Source: Photorhabdus laumondii subsp. laumondii (GTDB taxonomy: Bacteria > Pseudomonadota > Gammaproteobacteria > Enterobacterales > Enterobacteriaceae). Taken from it: a stretch of DNA of 64,000 bases. Below are positions 28,364-38,612 of the stretch, one piece after another (the stretch's first letter is position 1; the number at the start of each line of letters is the position of its first letter). The position numbers and the translations under genes were made by a program. Location: assembly GCF_003343245.1 (NCBI RefSeq), contig NZ_CP024901.1, positions 1,116,001 through 1,180,000 on the forward strand. The letters run 5' to 3'. The notes under the pieces were generated by a model. That model saw nothing but the letters and a program-made list of their open reading frames with translations. It did no database searches and was not told where the DNA came from.

Positions 28364-31300
28364 TTACTGGCGGATGGTGTAGCGAATATGCAGAATAATA
28401 TCGCTCAATGCCTGCAACATGGCTTGCTGTTTGCTAGTCGCATTCGGGAAATTGAGTGTTAATGTGCCAGTATCGTTAATCGCTATCCCTTCAAATGGCA
28501 GCAACTTACCATTGTTAAAATCCAACTGGAATTGACCACTATCATTAATTCCATGAGAAATCGCCAGTGATTTACAGCTTTCAGCTAATCCGGTTTCACT
28601 TCCTCCGTAGGACAAAATGGCTTGTACATCTTGGTATGGTCCTAACAGGGCTGGCAGGGTGACACTGATCTGTTTAATACGTCGAATGTTGCCTACGCCG
28701 TTGCCTTCTGGGTAGTCACTATGCAGTGACAGATCTGACAGTGAGATTTTGGCACTGAGTTGGTCGTTTTCTAATGTAACAGGGGGATGGTCAACGGGGT
28801 CAGTTGTACCACCTGCTAGCAGGGCAGAAATACGTGTTGCCAAATTAAACGATTTTTCTGGCAGTGCTCCATAGAATTGCGTCAGTGAAATGGTCCGTTC
28901 TACTTCCAGAGCGCGTTGATCCCACCTCAAATAGGCATCTTCCATTTGTGCCAGATTCAGCATCAAGGTTTCACCAGCGAGTAGACCAGCATGTGTCCCT
29001 TGCCAGGCACCGGGTTTGATAAAGTTTGCGGCGGTATCATTAGTTTCCCAACGATAAGCCATTTCGGCCATTAGACAACGAGCTACGGCCAAATCGTAAA
29101 ATTGGAAATAAATAGCCGCTAGCCGACCACGTAGCCAGTGGTACAACGTTTGATTACTGAATTTACGTTGCAGGAAAGTCAATTGTGCCTGAGTTTGTTC
29201 CTGCTGGGTTTTTAGGCTGGTTTTCTGCAACACTGCCGCTTCACGGCGTATTGCCAGCGATTGAAGTTGGGCGTCGATTTGTTTTATCTCTGCTTCGGCA
29301 TTGTTACGCTGGATTTCCCACTCCTGATGGCGGCGGCGATAGGCTTCGGACTGGCTGATTTTATCCGCTTCGGTGTTCATCACACTGGCAGAGAATTCCA
29401 TGACATTACCTGTCGCTTCGGCAATAGCCCCCCAACGGCTGCCGCCATCAGCGAAACCAAAAATGTTGGGTGCCAGATCAAGGGCAGCACCGGCCAGACG
29501 CGATGCTTGCAGGGCGGTGCTGAGGCCAGCAATGGAGGCATGCAATGCCATCACTCGGTTTTCACCCGCATTGATATTTTCATCGTATAGCTTTTTGTAG
29601 CTGTCAAAGCGTGATTGCGCCCCGGCTTTGGATTTTTCCAATACGATTTTTTCCGCATCCAACTCTTCGATGGTTTTGTCTTGTATGCTGAGATTGGTCA
29701 ATATCAGTTCTGCGGCTTGATTCTGCAATAGCGTGTTTAAGGCTTCCGCATCCTGACGTTCGATAATATTTTGTAGCGTGGAACCGAACTGTGTTAGCTG
29801 ACTCACCATACCGCGCGCGTTTTCCAGCATCTGTGGGAAACGCCACAGAGACATAAATGGTGTCGGTAACTTGTTTCCGCCTTGTGCGCTGGCAACAGTA
29901 GCGCTAAGCAACGCTTTTGGATCTGCTGGAGTAGCATAAATAGAAAGATGTAGCGGTTGACCGTCGATAGAGAGGTTGTTGCGCAGGTTATACAGCCGTT
30001 GTTCCAGTTTCTGCCAATAGTTTTGCATCACTTCGTTGACCTGTGGCAAGAAAAGATCTGTCGGGTTGCTGTGACGGCTAATATCACCTTGTCGCAAGGC
30101 GGTCATTGCCTGGGCGTGTTCCTCCTGTTTTTCCGTTCTGGCAGCATCACCTAAACTCGGTTTACACCACTCTGAACTGAACGATAGATGAGGTTTATCG
30201 CCTAACAGATGCAGTGCTTGCATATACCACATCTTGGCTTCGTTGAGTGTGTCCCGCTCTAACTGACGATAGGCGTAATCTCCACGATCCAGCAACAGAT
30301 CAAGGGTGCGCATAAAAGTAACGACTTTATAGTGCATTGGATCGTATTGCGCGATAGCATCAGGATCGACGGAATTCAGTGGATCGTCGTTCCAACGGGT
30401 ATCTTCTAATAATGGGCGGACATTCCAGCGGTAGTGCTGAATTTGACCATGTTCAATATAACCGGATGGGTTCCAGACATATTTCAGCCAACGGTTGGCT
30501 TCATCGAAGTTTTGCTCGTGTAGTAAACGTTGAGCAATCAGCATCGGGGCATAGTAGAATAGTTCCCAAAAATAGAGGCTATTAGCTCCGTTGAAATCCA
30601 TTGGTTCCGTGTGCTCGGATAGAACAGAAACATTAGAAAAGCCTTGGTATTTTTTGACTGGTGATCGTTCGCCTCCATGCGTCATAGCTGAGTCATGAGC
30701 AGTATCATTAATGAGTACAAATTTTTGCTGAGTTTCGTTGAAATAGAAGAAAGCTGGTTCCCACCAATCTTGATAAAATTTTTGCTTGTATTGCACACCT
30801 ATTCTGACGCCTTCCATAGTATAGAGGTCTTTTTTATAGGGGACAAATAGGGTAATGCTGGTTTCATTATCCGTTAGTGTTCCTTGGTAATATAACCTCA
30901 TTGAATTATCGCCATTAATATTACCTATGTGAATTTTAAACCAGCGTTCATTGCCGTGTATGTTTTGGTCGTATTTAGGAAGAGTAAAATTAGCGAAAAA
31001 CCCTGCCTTTAATTGGGGTTCGGATAGTTTCTGAGTTTCCATACTTAAAATAGTATCGATCCCAGACATGGCGCGACTGACTAATTTACGGGCAAACAGG
31101 GTATTAAGGCGGATACGATAGGCTCCCCACTGCATATACTGCGCTCCGTTTGTGTCGTGGTAAAGGGTCAGGATATTATGGTCACTTATCTCTATTGATG
31201 AAGAGACTTCATATCGGTTATTCACCTTAATAATACCGTTGACGCCAATATCGGTATCAAACTGGTTACGAATGTTAGGTATGTAATCTCCGAGATTGAT

Positions 31301-34300
31301 ATCTTCGGGTAATATATTTGAGGAGATATATAGCCCTTTTATGGGCGCATCTGTTGTGTATTTATCCAGTGCATCCTGTTTTTGATAAAATATGACTAAC
31401 AACTTATTGTCTTGGTGATTTGCACAGTAGAACCCTGGTTGTTTTCTTATTAGCTCTGATTCTAATCGATCCAACTCCTTCTGAATATCCTGTTGGTTCA
31501 ATTCCAGCTGTTTTTCCCTTACGCTTATCTCTGTCGTTGATTGTCCCTGTTCATTCAACTCTCTCTCCCATTGCGCCAGTTGTTTTTTCCGTTGTTCTAT
31601 TAGCGGTGGCAATAGTTGTAATGATTTTAGTGGCGCTATAGGTTGTGGTGGACTTACTGGATTTAGTGGTGCGATTGGTTTTAGTCGCTCTACTTCTTCC
31701 TGCTGTTCTTTCAGTTTATCTTCTAATTGCTTTTGGTACTCTTGCAATTGGTCCAATAAATCTGATGTTTTCAAAACAGCGGATATTTTGTCATGTACTT
31801 CTAAGGTTATTGGTGTATTCCAGGTCCAGTCATAACGGATATGTGCTAGTTTTAGTTCATAATAATAACATTCGATGGTTTGATTATTATCTGTCTGTTT
31901 AGCAATTTTCTTTTGTTCCAGCCAGATCAGATACAGGCGAGATTGGAAAATTACCGGGCGGATAGTGTCTTTATAGGGATTTATTGGACAGTCAATTTTG
32001 TACCACTCACTCCAGGCGTTAGCAGGAAACTTACCGTCATTGAATTTATTGTGATCCACGCTACGCCAATAATATTGATTCACTTCTGTTTTATTGTGTC
32101 CGATAAAGTAGGTTAATCCCTGATTGCTATTGATGTCGTCATGATAGGCACTGACAATTTCCAGATTAGCCACCTGTTCGAACGACGTCAGATAAGACAT
32201 AAAGGCGTCTTCTACCGTATCGGTATTTAATTGACTCTGGCTGATGGATTGCAGCAACGTATCCATCATTTTTGTTCGCCCGATACATATTGTCGGATCG
32301 ATGTAATTCTCAGGGTAGTAAATGAGCTTAGCAATGCTGGCCCAAGTGCTGTAGCGTTTATTGTATTTATCCCAATCGGTAAAGAATGGTCGGTTGGCAA
32401 CCTGCGAAACTGCGTTTCCCTCCATGTTTTTCAGTGCCCGGCTAATATACAGTTGGATGCTGGCGATAGCTTCCGCAATTGGGGTGGTTTTGATGGCGGC
32501 GGAAACTTGATTATCAATCAATAAATACTGGTACAGATCATCACGGTTTTTAATTTTTGCCTCTGCGTTAGCGACCTTATGAATGTAGTACTCGCTTAAT
32601 GCAGTACTGCGAGATTCATCCAGAAAGGTGTGCAGGGTGTTGGCCTGTTGGGTATCGAGCCCGGCGGTTAATATGGCCGCTATTTTTTCCCATTGGCTAT
32701 AGTCAGTGGAAGGTTCTATGTCTAATACTTGCGCCAATGTAGAAACATCTTGTGGAGAGATATTTAATTGACGCGCGATATTCACCCATTGTTGGATGGT
32801 GTCGAGAGATGCCCAGTTGGAGAAATTAACTTGTACATGAGTACTGGCTTGTTCCAGTAGATTTTTATCAAGACTCATGGCATCAGCCAACTGTTTGGTC
32901 TCTAATGTTCCCTTTTCAAATTCGGTCAGAACAGAAGAGGCTTTTTCACCCAGAGAGTTAACCCAGTCAGCAAAACGCGTCAGTTTTATCAGTGATAATG
33001 CATTGTGTGTTGACGTTGCTCCTGCGGTAAGACCAAAGTGTTGTGGTTTTGTGACAAACAGACGTAAGGTACTTTCGCTAAGGCCGATGGAATGATAAAT
33101 CAGCGCTAGTTGTGCCAGGCATTGACAATATTGGACGGCTTGTTCTTCTGTCTCAGTAGTTGATTGTTCTGGGGTGTGTTGAGATTGCAACCATTTCCAG
33201 AATTTTTTTGCTGTCATTGCACCAGAGCCGGGTTTTAATTGATCTGCCCAAGTGAGCATATAGTAAGCGCTATTTTCAGATGGTAATTGCAGAGCGGCGG
33301 CGATATAGGGAGAGATCTTCAACAGAAGATTTGCCTCGTTTTCGCTGTTAAGGTCTTGCAAACCATTGTAGACAGCATCTAGCAGATTTTGGATTTCTGG
33401 CGTCAGGGTTTTGTTATAGTCGGTGGTGGTCATCATAAACAACAGGCACTTATTCCATTTCTGTGCATGCAACCACTGGGTAACGTTATAAAGTTTGTCA
33501 ATCAGAACAGACAGATTATCATCACTGATCCCAGATAAACTGGTTGATCCTTCACCTATGGCAATTAGCAGTAAATTCAGCTCGTTAACAGTTAATTGAT
33601 GGACATCTGCTAGTAATTTGGTCAGATAGAGATAAGAAATATTAGTTAAGTTATTGATTATTTTTCCATTTCCATTGTCACGATGAGTCATCTTGAGTAA
33701 TTGATAAAGTGATATATCATCGACATTAAAAGCACGTTTAAGTACCTCTTTTTGCCGGCTATCAGCACTGTTTTGGCTTAAATCAATCTCTTCATCTGAA
33801 GCGTAGAAATCCCGGCTATTTAATGGTGGGGTATTAAATAAACGATTAAATTGATTGGGGCTAGGGCTATAGTAGTCTTCTGAAATTGGTGCATTGCACA
33901 GTATCAATGCAGTTTCAGCATCAATATTGTAACGTTGCATATAGTATTTAACGCGAAATATTTTCTTTAATATCTCTGTATTGATGTCTGGTATGTCATT
34001 CAGCTCATCGTATATAGTAGGGTTATATTCTAGGATGACTTCCATAGGTTGGGATATTGCGTGATAAGTTCTACTAGAGGCAATTTTTTTAAGGATTTCT
34101 GGTGCCATGTCTGTGGCTCGTGACACAAGAATAATCTTATTAAGCTTGAGGAGATAATATTGAGCGGGTTGTTGGCTGCCATATTTTGAATTCATTTCAT
34201 TATGTATTCGTTCAATATTTCGTTGATTAATAGACTGATTAATTTCTTCATCAGTTAAGTTATAATAGATTTTTAGATATTCTAACGTTGCCATTAAAGA

Positions 34301-35011
34301 GGGCTGAATATCGTCAAAGTTTTTTTTATAGAGTCTTTTAATTTCCTCTTCGTCATCTGTAATTTTATCCGTTAGGATATTAAATAGTTCTGGAGAGATG
34401 GAAATATTAATCCCCAATAGGGAAGTTTGGTATTTCAGTTTAGCGATGGTTGTTTCTGGGGAAGTATTGAATTGCTCAAATACCGGAGCCTGTAACTGAA
34501 TAACCTTACGTACATTTTCGTAAGCATCGTGATATGGCAGAGAGCCCGAAGAGTGAAAGGTTGATAGCGCTTTCATCACATGAGTATGGCCTTGCTGTCC
34601 GGCCTGCGTCTGAATCCCTTCCAGCAACACTTTATTGGACAGAGAAAGTGTAGAAATTTCATCATCCATATTTTGCTGACTGAGTATCAGTGATTTTAGA
34701 TCCGGGCGGCGTTTATCCAGATGATAAATGGAGCTTTCTGCGTGTAAATCCCGTGCCTGACGGTAAAGTTCAGTCAGATAAGCAGCGGGAGAGAACATGG
34801 AAGCAACTGCGTCGGGGGCGACATACTGGCTGGCACGGCCACCAAATTTACTGTTATAACCTTGTTGATCGGCATGAGGTGTGGTTAAAGCAAGATGTAC
34901 CGCATTTTGTAATTGAGGATTAGCACGTTTGAGGATACTCGCTTCATGCAGTTGGTTAGCTTTTTGTTCCTGTTGTGTCATTTCAGGGCGTTCTGGCGTG
35001 ACTGTGCTCAT
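28364..35011 (-). CDS. shortened and rearranged TcdA homologue
   Basis: This TcA-family protein is only 2215 aa. The N-terminus (STVTPERPEMTQQEQKANQ) lacks the first ~45 residues of the VRP1 region seen in the other two. Receptor-binding domain A is absent. The region equivalent to receptor-binding domains B and C is deleted: VNNRYE (near residue 1265, base ~31205) runs directly into VSSSIEISDHN and the GAQYMQWGAYR segment. Upstream of this, residues ~1076-1190 (bases ~31440-31785) carry an insertion absent from the paralogues: two Glu/Lys/Gln-rich heptad helices joined by a Pro-rich hinge (APLNPVSPPQPIAPL). Channel, linker and TcB-binding regions look intact, and the frame is uninterrupted over 6.6 kb, so the gene is probably functional. 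The start is ATG 35011 with AAAGGAATAAACATG. It is tandem with tcdA2, with 472 bp between. Confidence 0.93.
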   Translation of the reverse strand: MSTVTPERPEMTQQEQKANQLHEASILKRANPQLQNAVHLALTTPHADQQGYNSKFGGRASQYVAPDAVASMFSPAAYLTELYRQARDLHAESSIYHLDKRRPDLKSLILSQQNMDDEISTLSLSNKVLLEGIQTQAGQQGHTHVMKALSTFHSSGSLPYHDAYENVRKVIQLQAPVFEQFNTSPETTIAKLKYQTSLLGINISISPELFNILTDKITDDEEEIKRLYKKNFDDIQPSLMATLEYLKIYYNLTDEEINQSINQRNIERIHNEMNSKYGSQQPAQYYLLKLNKIILVSRATDMAPEILKKIASSRTYHAISQPMEVILEYNPTIYDELNDIPDINTEILKKIFRVKYYMQRYNIDAETALILCNAPISEDYYSPSPNQFNRLFNTPPLNSRDFYASDEEIDLSQNSADSRQKEVLKRAFNVDDISLYQLLKMTHRDNGNGKIINNLTNISYLYLTKLLADVHQLTVNELNLLLIAIGEGSTSLSGISDDNLSVLIDKLYNVTQWLHAQKWNKCLLFMMTTTDYNKTLTPEIQNLLDAVYNGLQDLNSENEANLLLKISPYIAAALQLPSENSAYYMLTWADQLKPGSGAMTAKKFWKWLQSQHTPEQSTTETEEQAVQYCQCLAQLALIYHSIGLSESTLRLFVTKPQHFGLTAGATSTHNALSLIKLTRFADWVNSLGEKASSVLTEFEKGTLETKQLADAMSLDKNLLEQASTHVQVNFSNWASLDTIQQWVNIARQLNISPQDVSTLAQVLDIEPSTDYSQWEKIAAILTAGLDTQQANTLHTFLDESRSTALSEYYIHKVANAEAKIKNRDDLYQYLLIDNQVSAAIKTTPIAEAIASIQLYISRALKNMEGNAVSQVANRPFFTDWDKYNKRYSTWASIAKLIYYPENYIDPTICIGRTKMMDTLLQSISQSQLNTDTVEDAFMSYLTSFEQVANLEIVSAYHDDINSNQGLTYFIGHNKTEVNQYYWRSVDHNKFNDGKFPANAWSEWYKIDCPINPYKDTIRPVIFQSRLYLIWLEQKKIAKQTDNNQTIECYYYELKLAHIRYDWTWNTPITLEVHDKISAVLKTSDLLDQLQEYQKQLEDKLKEQQEEVERLKPIAPLNPVSPPQPIAPLKSLQLLPPLIEQRKKQLAQWERELNEQGQSTTEISVREKQLELNQQDIQKELDRLESELIRKQPGFYCANHQDNKLLVIFYQKQDALDKYTTDAPIKGLYISSNILPEDINLGDYIPNIRNQFDTDIGVNGIIKVNNRYEVSSSIEISDHNILTLYHDTNGAQYMQWGAYRIRLNTLFARKLVSRAMSGIDTILSMETQKLSEPQLKAGFFANFTLPKYDQNIHGNERWFKIHIGNINGDNSMRLYYQGTLTDNETSITLFVPYKKDLYTMEGVRIGVQYKQKFYQDWWEPAFFYFNETQQKFVLINDTAHDSAMTHGGERSPVKKYQGFSNVSVLSEHTEPMDFNGANSLYFWELFYYAPMLIAQRLLHEQNFDEANRWLKYVWNPSGYIEHGQIQHYRWNVRPLLEDTRWNDDPLNSVDPDAIAQYDPMHYKVVTFMRTLDLLLDRGDYAYRQLERDTLNEAKMWYMQALHLLGDKPHLSFSSEWCKPSLGDAARTEKQEEHAQAMTALRQGDISRHSNPTDLFLPQVNEVMQNYWQKLEQRLYNLRNNLSIDGQPLHLSIYATPADPKALLSATVASAQGGNKLPTPFMSLWRFPQMLENARGMVSQLTQFGSTLQNIIERQDAEALNTLLQNQAAELILTNLSIQDKTIEELDAEKIVLEKSKAGAQSRFDSYKKLYDENINAGENRVMALHASIAGLSTALQASRLAGAALDLAPNIFGFADGGSRWGAIAEATGNVMEFSASVMNTEADKISQSEAYRRRHQEWEIQRNNAEAEIKQIDAQLQSLAIRREAAVLQKTSLKTQQEQTQAQLTFLQRKFSNQTLYHWLRGRLAAIYFQFYDLAVARCLMAEMAYRWETNDTAANFIKPGAWQGTHAGLLAGETLMLNLAQMEDAYLRWDQRALEVERTISLTQFYGALPEKSFNLATRISALLAGGTTDPVDHPPVTLENDQLSAKISLSDLSLHSDYPEGNGVGNIRRIKQISVTLPALLGPYQDVQAILSYGGSETGLAESCKSLAISHGINDSGQFQLDFNNGKLLPFEGIAINDTGTLTLNFPNATSKQQAMLQALSDIILHIRYTIRQ

Positions 35012-35173
35012 GTTTATTCCTTTTAAATGTTAAATAAGGTAGTGATGCTGCCTTGCGTATCATGGATACAATAAAAAAGTTATTGATATTCATTAAAATA
35101 AGGCAGCAAATATGACATCTGATAACGGGTTGAAATAGGCTGAAAGTAACGGGTAGATAAAACGGTATCATTC

Positions 35174-35256
35174 GGTCATTAACTATTTCATAACGTTATT
35201 ATCTATTGTTTCTCTAAATGCCTGTGACAATGCAATAACAAAATTTATAATCACGT
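35174..35256 (-). promoter_or_regulatory. conserved upstream block of shortened tcdA homologue
   Basis: This is the counterpart of 28059-28130, with shared AACTATTTC, TAACGTTATTAT and TGCAATAACAAAA (35231-35240). It lies ~160-245 bp upstream of the start, as in tcdA2. The rest of 35012-35734 is AT-rich, with no gene that I can support. Confidence 0.5.
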
Positions 35257-35734
35257 AAATAATAATTAAGTTTATTGATGATAAACTTATGAAATAATTG
35301 CTATTGTTTTGAATGGTGTTTTATGGAAAGTAAAGTGATTAATATTTTGTGATGAGCGAAGGGGATAATTAGAAAAGATATTTTTTCTTTTTGGTTATTA
35401 TTTTAATAATTATCGCGACTATATATTAGTCTGTATAAGGTAGTGATTTTTAATGAATATAGTTATTATTTTTTTAAACTATTTTTAGCATGATAATATA
35501 TCCAATTAATTTGAAAGTGCAGGATTCGAGTGGATTAGGTATATATACAAGAAACCTCCGAAAAAAAAGGAATATTGTGATTTGGCTCAATATATAGATA
35601 ATACTCATATACACATAGTTGTATTTATGTCATGTTGATATTGAATTTTTTTCACAATGGGGTTTTGGAGGAGCGTGATCAATTTAAAGAAAAAGCAATA
35701 TTGCTAAATATGATTTAGCTATTGCAAAAACCAA

Positions 35735-35793
35735 TGCGACCGGGGTGAGTGAGTGCAGCCAACAAAGAAGCAACTTGAAAGATAACGGGTATA
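35735..35793 (+). repeat. partial ERIC element (right half)
   Basis: This is the right-hand 59 bp of the 127-bp ERIC family, from GACCGGGGTGAGTGAG to the terminal CGGGTATA. The left part is missing. It ends 25 bp before the methyltransferase gene. Confidence 0.9.
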
Positions 35794-35818
35794 CACACAT
35801 ATGAATATGAGATAACAA

Positions 35819-36538
35819 ATGAATACTAACTGGATGAATGAAGAGGCTTCAAATTTATTCGATCAATATGATGATTATTTGGAGGACAGACTTGGGTACA
35901 CGCCGTTGATTGAGAACCTTAAGGAGAGCTTGGGGCAAAACGTATCGGTTCTTGATTACGGTTGTGGTGGTGGGAAAGTGTCACGTCGGCTAATTGCTGG
36001 CGGCATAAAGACGGTAACGGGAGTAGATATTTCACAAACCATGGTGGACAAAGCCGCCAGCAATATCAATCGTGGCAATAGTTCTTATCATCAAATTACA
36101 ACTGATGTCCTTAACTTCAATGATAATACTTTCGACGCAGCTATATGCTGTTACGTGTTCGTCACTAACAGTGAAAAGTCTGATCTTTTGAAAATCGCTA
36201 AGGAAGTTCACAGGACATTAAAACCTGGTGGTATTTTTTATGTATTGGATACTAATCCAGATTCTTGTGGGATTAAATTCAAATCTTTTATGAGTGGCGA
36301 TCTAAATAAAAAATACAATGATGGAGAAATCAAGCCAGTGTATTTAGAGCTGTCAAATGGAACTATTTTTAAGATTTCAGATACGCATTGGCATAAAGAT
36401 ACATATTACCAAATCTTGAACGAGGCCGGGTTCAAAACTATTGAGCTTTTTGAACACAATGACGCGGATGCTTTAGAGGATACTGGAGATCTACGATGTT
36501 ACCCACCTTTTGCCATGTTCAAAGCGACTAAATTCTAG
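35819..36538 (+). CDS. class I SAM-dependent methyltransferase
   Basis: This 239-aa protein has the Rossmann methyltransferase motifs in order: motif I VLDYGCGGGKVSRRL (about residues 46-60), an acidic residue after beta 2 (GVDIS), motif II region DNTFDAAICCYVF, and LKPGGIFYVLDT. It belongs to the Methyltransf_11/25 type. The C-terminal half (from about 160) is the variable substrate-binding part, so neither small-molecule substrate nor pathway can be deduced. The ribosome site is weak (GAGATAAC). It stands alone, oriented against the Tc genes, between two partial ERIC elements and beside the toxin island, which suggests an acquired single gene. No biosynthetic cluster is adjacent. Confidence 0.85.
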   Translation: MNTNWMNEEASNLFDQYDDYLEDRLGYTPLIENLKESLGQNVSVLDYGCGGGKVSRRLIAGGIKTVTGVDISQTMVDKAASNINRGNSSYHQITTDVLNFNDNTFDAAICCYVFVTNSEKSDLLKIAKEVHRTLKPGGIFYVLDTNPDSCGIKFKSFMSGDLNKKYNDGEIKPVYLELSNGTIFKISDTHWHKDTYYQILNEAGFKTIELFEHNDADALEDTGDLRCYPPFAMFKATKF

Positions 36539-36544
36539 ATGCTC

Positions 36545-36632
36545 TATACCCTATGGATTTCAAGATGCATCGCGACGGCAAGGGAGCGAATCCCCGGGAG
36601 CATAGATAACTATGTGACCGGGGTGAGCGAGC
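36545..36632 (+). repeat. partial ERIC element (left ~88 bp)
   Basis: It starts with the ERIC terminus TATACCCTATGGATTTCAAG and runs through the central dyad to GGGGTGAGCGAG, where similarity stops. It begins 6 bp after the methyltransferase stop. Confidence 0.93.
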
Positions 36633-36673
36633 GGTATTTTCTCCTTTGGCGAGGTTTTTTATTTTAGCTCAAG

Positions 36674-38143
36674 TCATATTTTTTGTTTTTCATTCATCAT
36701 ACTGTTTAGCCACGGCACGGTGACCGCCATGATGATCGCGACAATGAAGGTAGCAATCCCAATTTTGCCGAATACGCTGGTATAGATTGGCAATGTTTGC
36801 AATGGGTCAGTAATCCCTTTCGGTGCGGCGGTAAGGGCTGCGACATAGCCGCCGAGTAAGGAGGAAGTTGCTTGAGTTAAATACCACATTCCCAGAATAA
36901 AACCCATCAGGTACTGAGGAACAAGGGCTGCAATCATTGCCAGGCCCAATGCACTGATCATCAATTCACCGACACCTTGGAACAGATAAACCAGAACAAT
37001 AAACCAAGGGGAGGTCAAACCTTGTTCATCTGCAAACCACAAACCGGCAGCGGCGGCAGTGAGGAAACCTAAAGAGCACAGGAACATACCAACAGCAAAC
37101 TTAGCTGGCATTGTGAGGTCTTTACCTTTAGCGCCCCAGTGAGTGTATAAGGCGGCGAGTATCGGGCTGGCAACGACGATCCAGAATGGGTTAAGCGCTT
37201 GGAAACTGACCGGGTTAATGTCAAAACCAAGCAACTGGTGGTGAACGTTATGGATGGCAAAGAAATTGAGAGAAGTTGGCATCTGTGCATACAGGATGAA
37301 GAACACAATAGCTTGAAGCATCAAAATGAAAGCCACAAACATTTTGTTACGGCTAGCTTTATCCTGTTTTAATGCTTCACGGAAGAAGATAAACACCACG
37401 ATAGCAGATAGGGTAATCAGCACAATATTGGCTATTTTCACGTTGTGCATCAGCCATGCACAGACGTAAACCATCACAACACTTCCTGCTAATACCAGGA
37501 ATAGGTTTTTATAGTTGATTGGTTGATGGTCGGGTTCAGAACCAATATTACGTACTGTATTGCGACATAAAATATAGACTAACAAAGCAATAATCAGCCC
37601 AATACCACAAATATTGTAGGTAACGGCATAACTAAATTTTTCCGCAATAACAGGCGCGAGAGCGAGTGAGAACAGCGAGCCGAGGTTGATTGACATGTAA
37701 AACAGCGTAAAAGCCCCATCCAGACGAGGATCTTTGGGGGGATAGCATTTAGACAGCAGGCTGGCCGGGTTGGCTTTGAACAGGCCGTTACCAACGGCGA
37801 TCGTTCCCAATGCGTAGAAAATTAAATCAGGGTGTAGGATAGAAAGTCCAGTCATAAAATAGCCAATTGCCAGGACAATGGCACCCAACACAATGGTTCG
37901 TTTAGTTCCTAGTAAGTGGTCACCTACATAACCGCCAATCGAGATCAAACCATAAACCAGCGCGGCAAATGCACCGAAGGTAATAAACGCTTGTTCTTGG
38001 GAAAATCCCAATTTCTGTACAAAATAGACAGCAAGAACGCCTTGTACACCGTAGTAGCCGAATCGCTCCCAAAGCTCGACGAAGAAAATCATAAAGAACG
38101 GCTTGGGTTGTTGTAATAAACCGATGGATGCGGGTTTATTCAT
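36674..38143 (-). CDS. dtpB: proton-dependent di/tripeptide permease DtpB
   Basis: This 489-aa POT/PTR-family inner-membrane symporter imports di- and tripeptides with protons. The family signature [10 protein letters not shown] (about residues 23-32) is present, and ~14 hydrophobic segments can be read. The sequence follows E. coli DtpB closely ([60 protein letters not shown]) rather than DtpA. The start is ATG 38143 (NKPASIGLL), which has AGAGG ~9 nt upstream and matches the E. coli start. An in-frame ATG 8 codons upstream has no ribosome site. It is monocistronic, with an ERIC 258 bp upstream. It is a housekeeping gene lying between the accessory methyltransferase and hpaC. Confidence 0.95.
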   Translation of the reverse strand: MNKPASIGLLQQPKPFFMIFFVELWERFGYYGVQGVLAVYFVQKLGFSQEQAFITFGAFAALVYGLISIGGYVGDHLLGTKRTIVLGAIVLAIGYFMTGLSILHPDLIFYALGTIAVGNGLFKANPASLLSKCYPPKDPRLDGAFTLFYMSINLGSLFSLALAPVIAEKFSYAVTYNICGIGLIIALLVYILCRNTVRNIGSEPDHQPINYKNLFLVLAGSVVMVYVCAWLMHNVKIANIVLITLSAIVVFIFFREALKQDKASRNKMFVAFILMLQAIVFFILYAQMPTSLNFFAIHNVHHQLLGFDINPVSFQALNPFWIVVASPILAALYTHWGAKGKDLTMPAKFAVGMFLCSLGFLTAAAAGLWFADEQGLTSPWFIVLVYLFQGVGELMISALGLAMIAALVPQYLMGFILGMWYLTQATSSLLGGYVAALTAAPKGITDPLQTLPIYTSVFGKIGIATFIVAIIMAVTVPWLNSMMNEKQKI

Positions 38144-38400
38144 AGTTGATTGCCTCTGATGAGTCATTATTTATATGTTGGAATACATACGAAAATGCCT
38201 GATAGTTGACATTTTTATAACATGATGTATCGCTAACGTGGTGTTTTTTTGAACTTTGTCCAAATTATCATGAACTCGGTAGGTTATTATATGGTTAAAA
38301 TGTGTTCTTGGTGGTTGATCACACTAATATAAAAATTAATATCAAATTTAGAACTATATTCATAAAGTGAATATTAAAAATGATCAGGAAAAAAGTTGAA

Positions 38401-38527
38401 TATACCCTATGGATTTCAAGATGGATCGCGACGGCAAGGGAGTGAATCCCCGGGAGCATAGCAAACTATGTGACCGAGGTGAGCGAGTGCAGCCAACAAA
38501 GAGGCAACTTGAAAGATGACGGGTATA
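38401..38527 (+). repeat. ERIC element, full length
   Basis: Exactly 127 bp, bounded by TATACCC and GGGTATA. It contains the ERIC core GTGAATCCCCGGGAGCATAG and TGACCGAGGTGAGCG, close to the known consensus. It lies between dtpB (start 38143) and hpaC (stop 38613). Apart from it and the following hairpin, 38144-38612 holds nothing I recognise. Confidence 0.97.
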
Positions 38528-38549
38528 GATATATGCGTTGACAACAGAA

Positions 38550-38581
38550 CACTATTCAGGCCCTGAATGGCCTGAATAGTG
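38550..38581 (-). terminator. hairpin after hpaBC
   Basis: CACTATTCAGGCC pairs perfectly with GGCCTGAATAGTG (13 bp, 6-nt loop), 31 bp after the hpaC stop. No run of U follows, but stem strength and position make it the probable 3' end of the hpaBC transcript. Confidence 0.65.
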
Positions 38582-38612
38582 GAAGAACAATCACTGCCAG
38601 ATGGAGAAGCAG

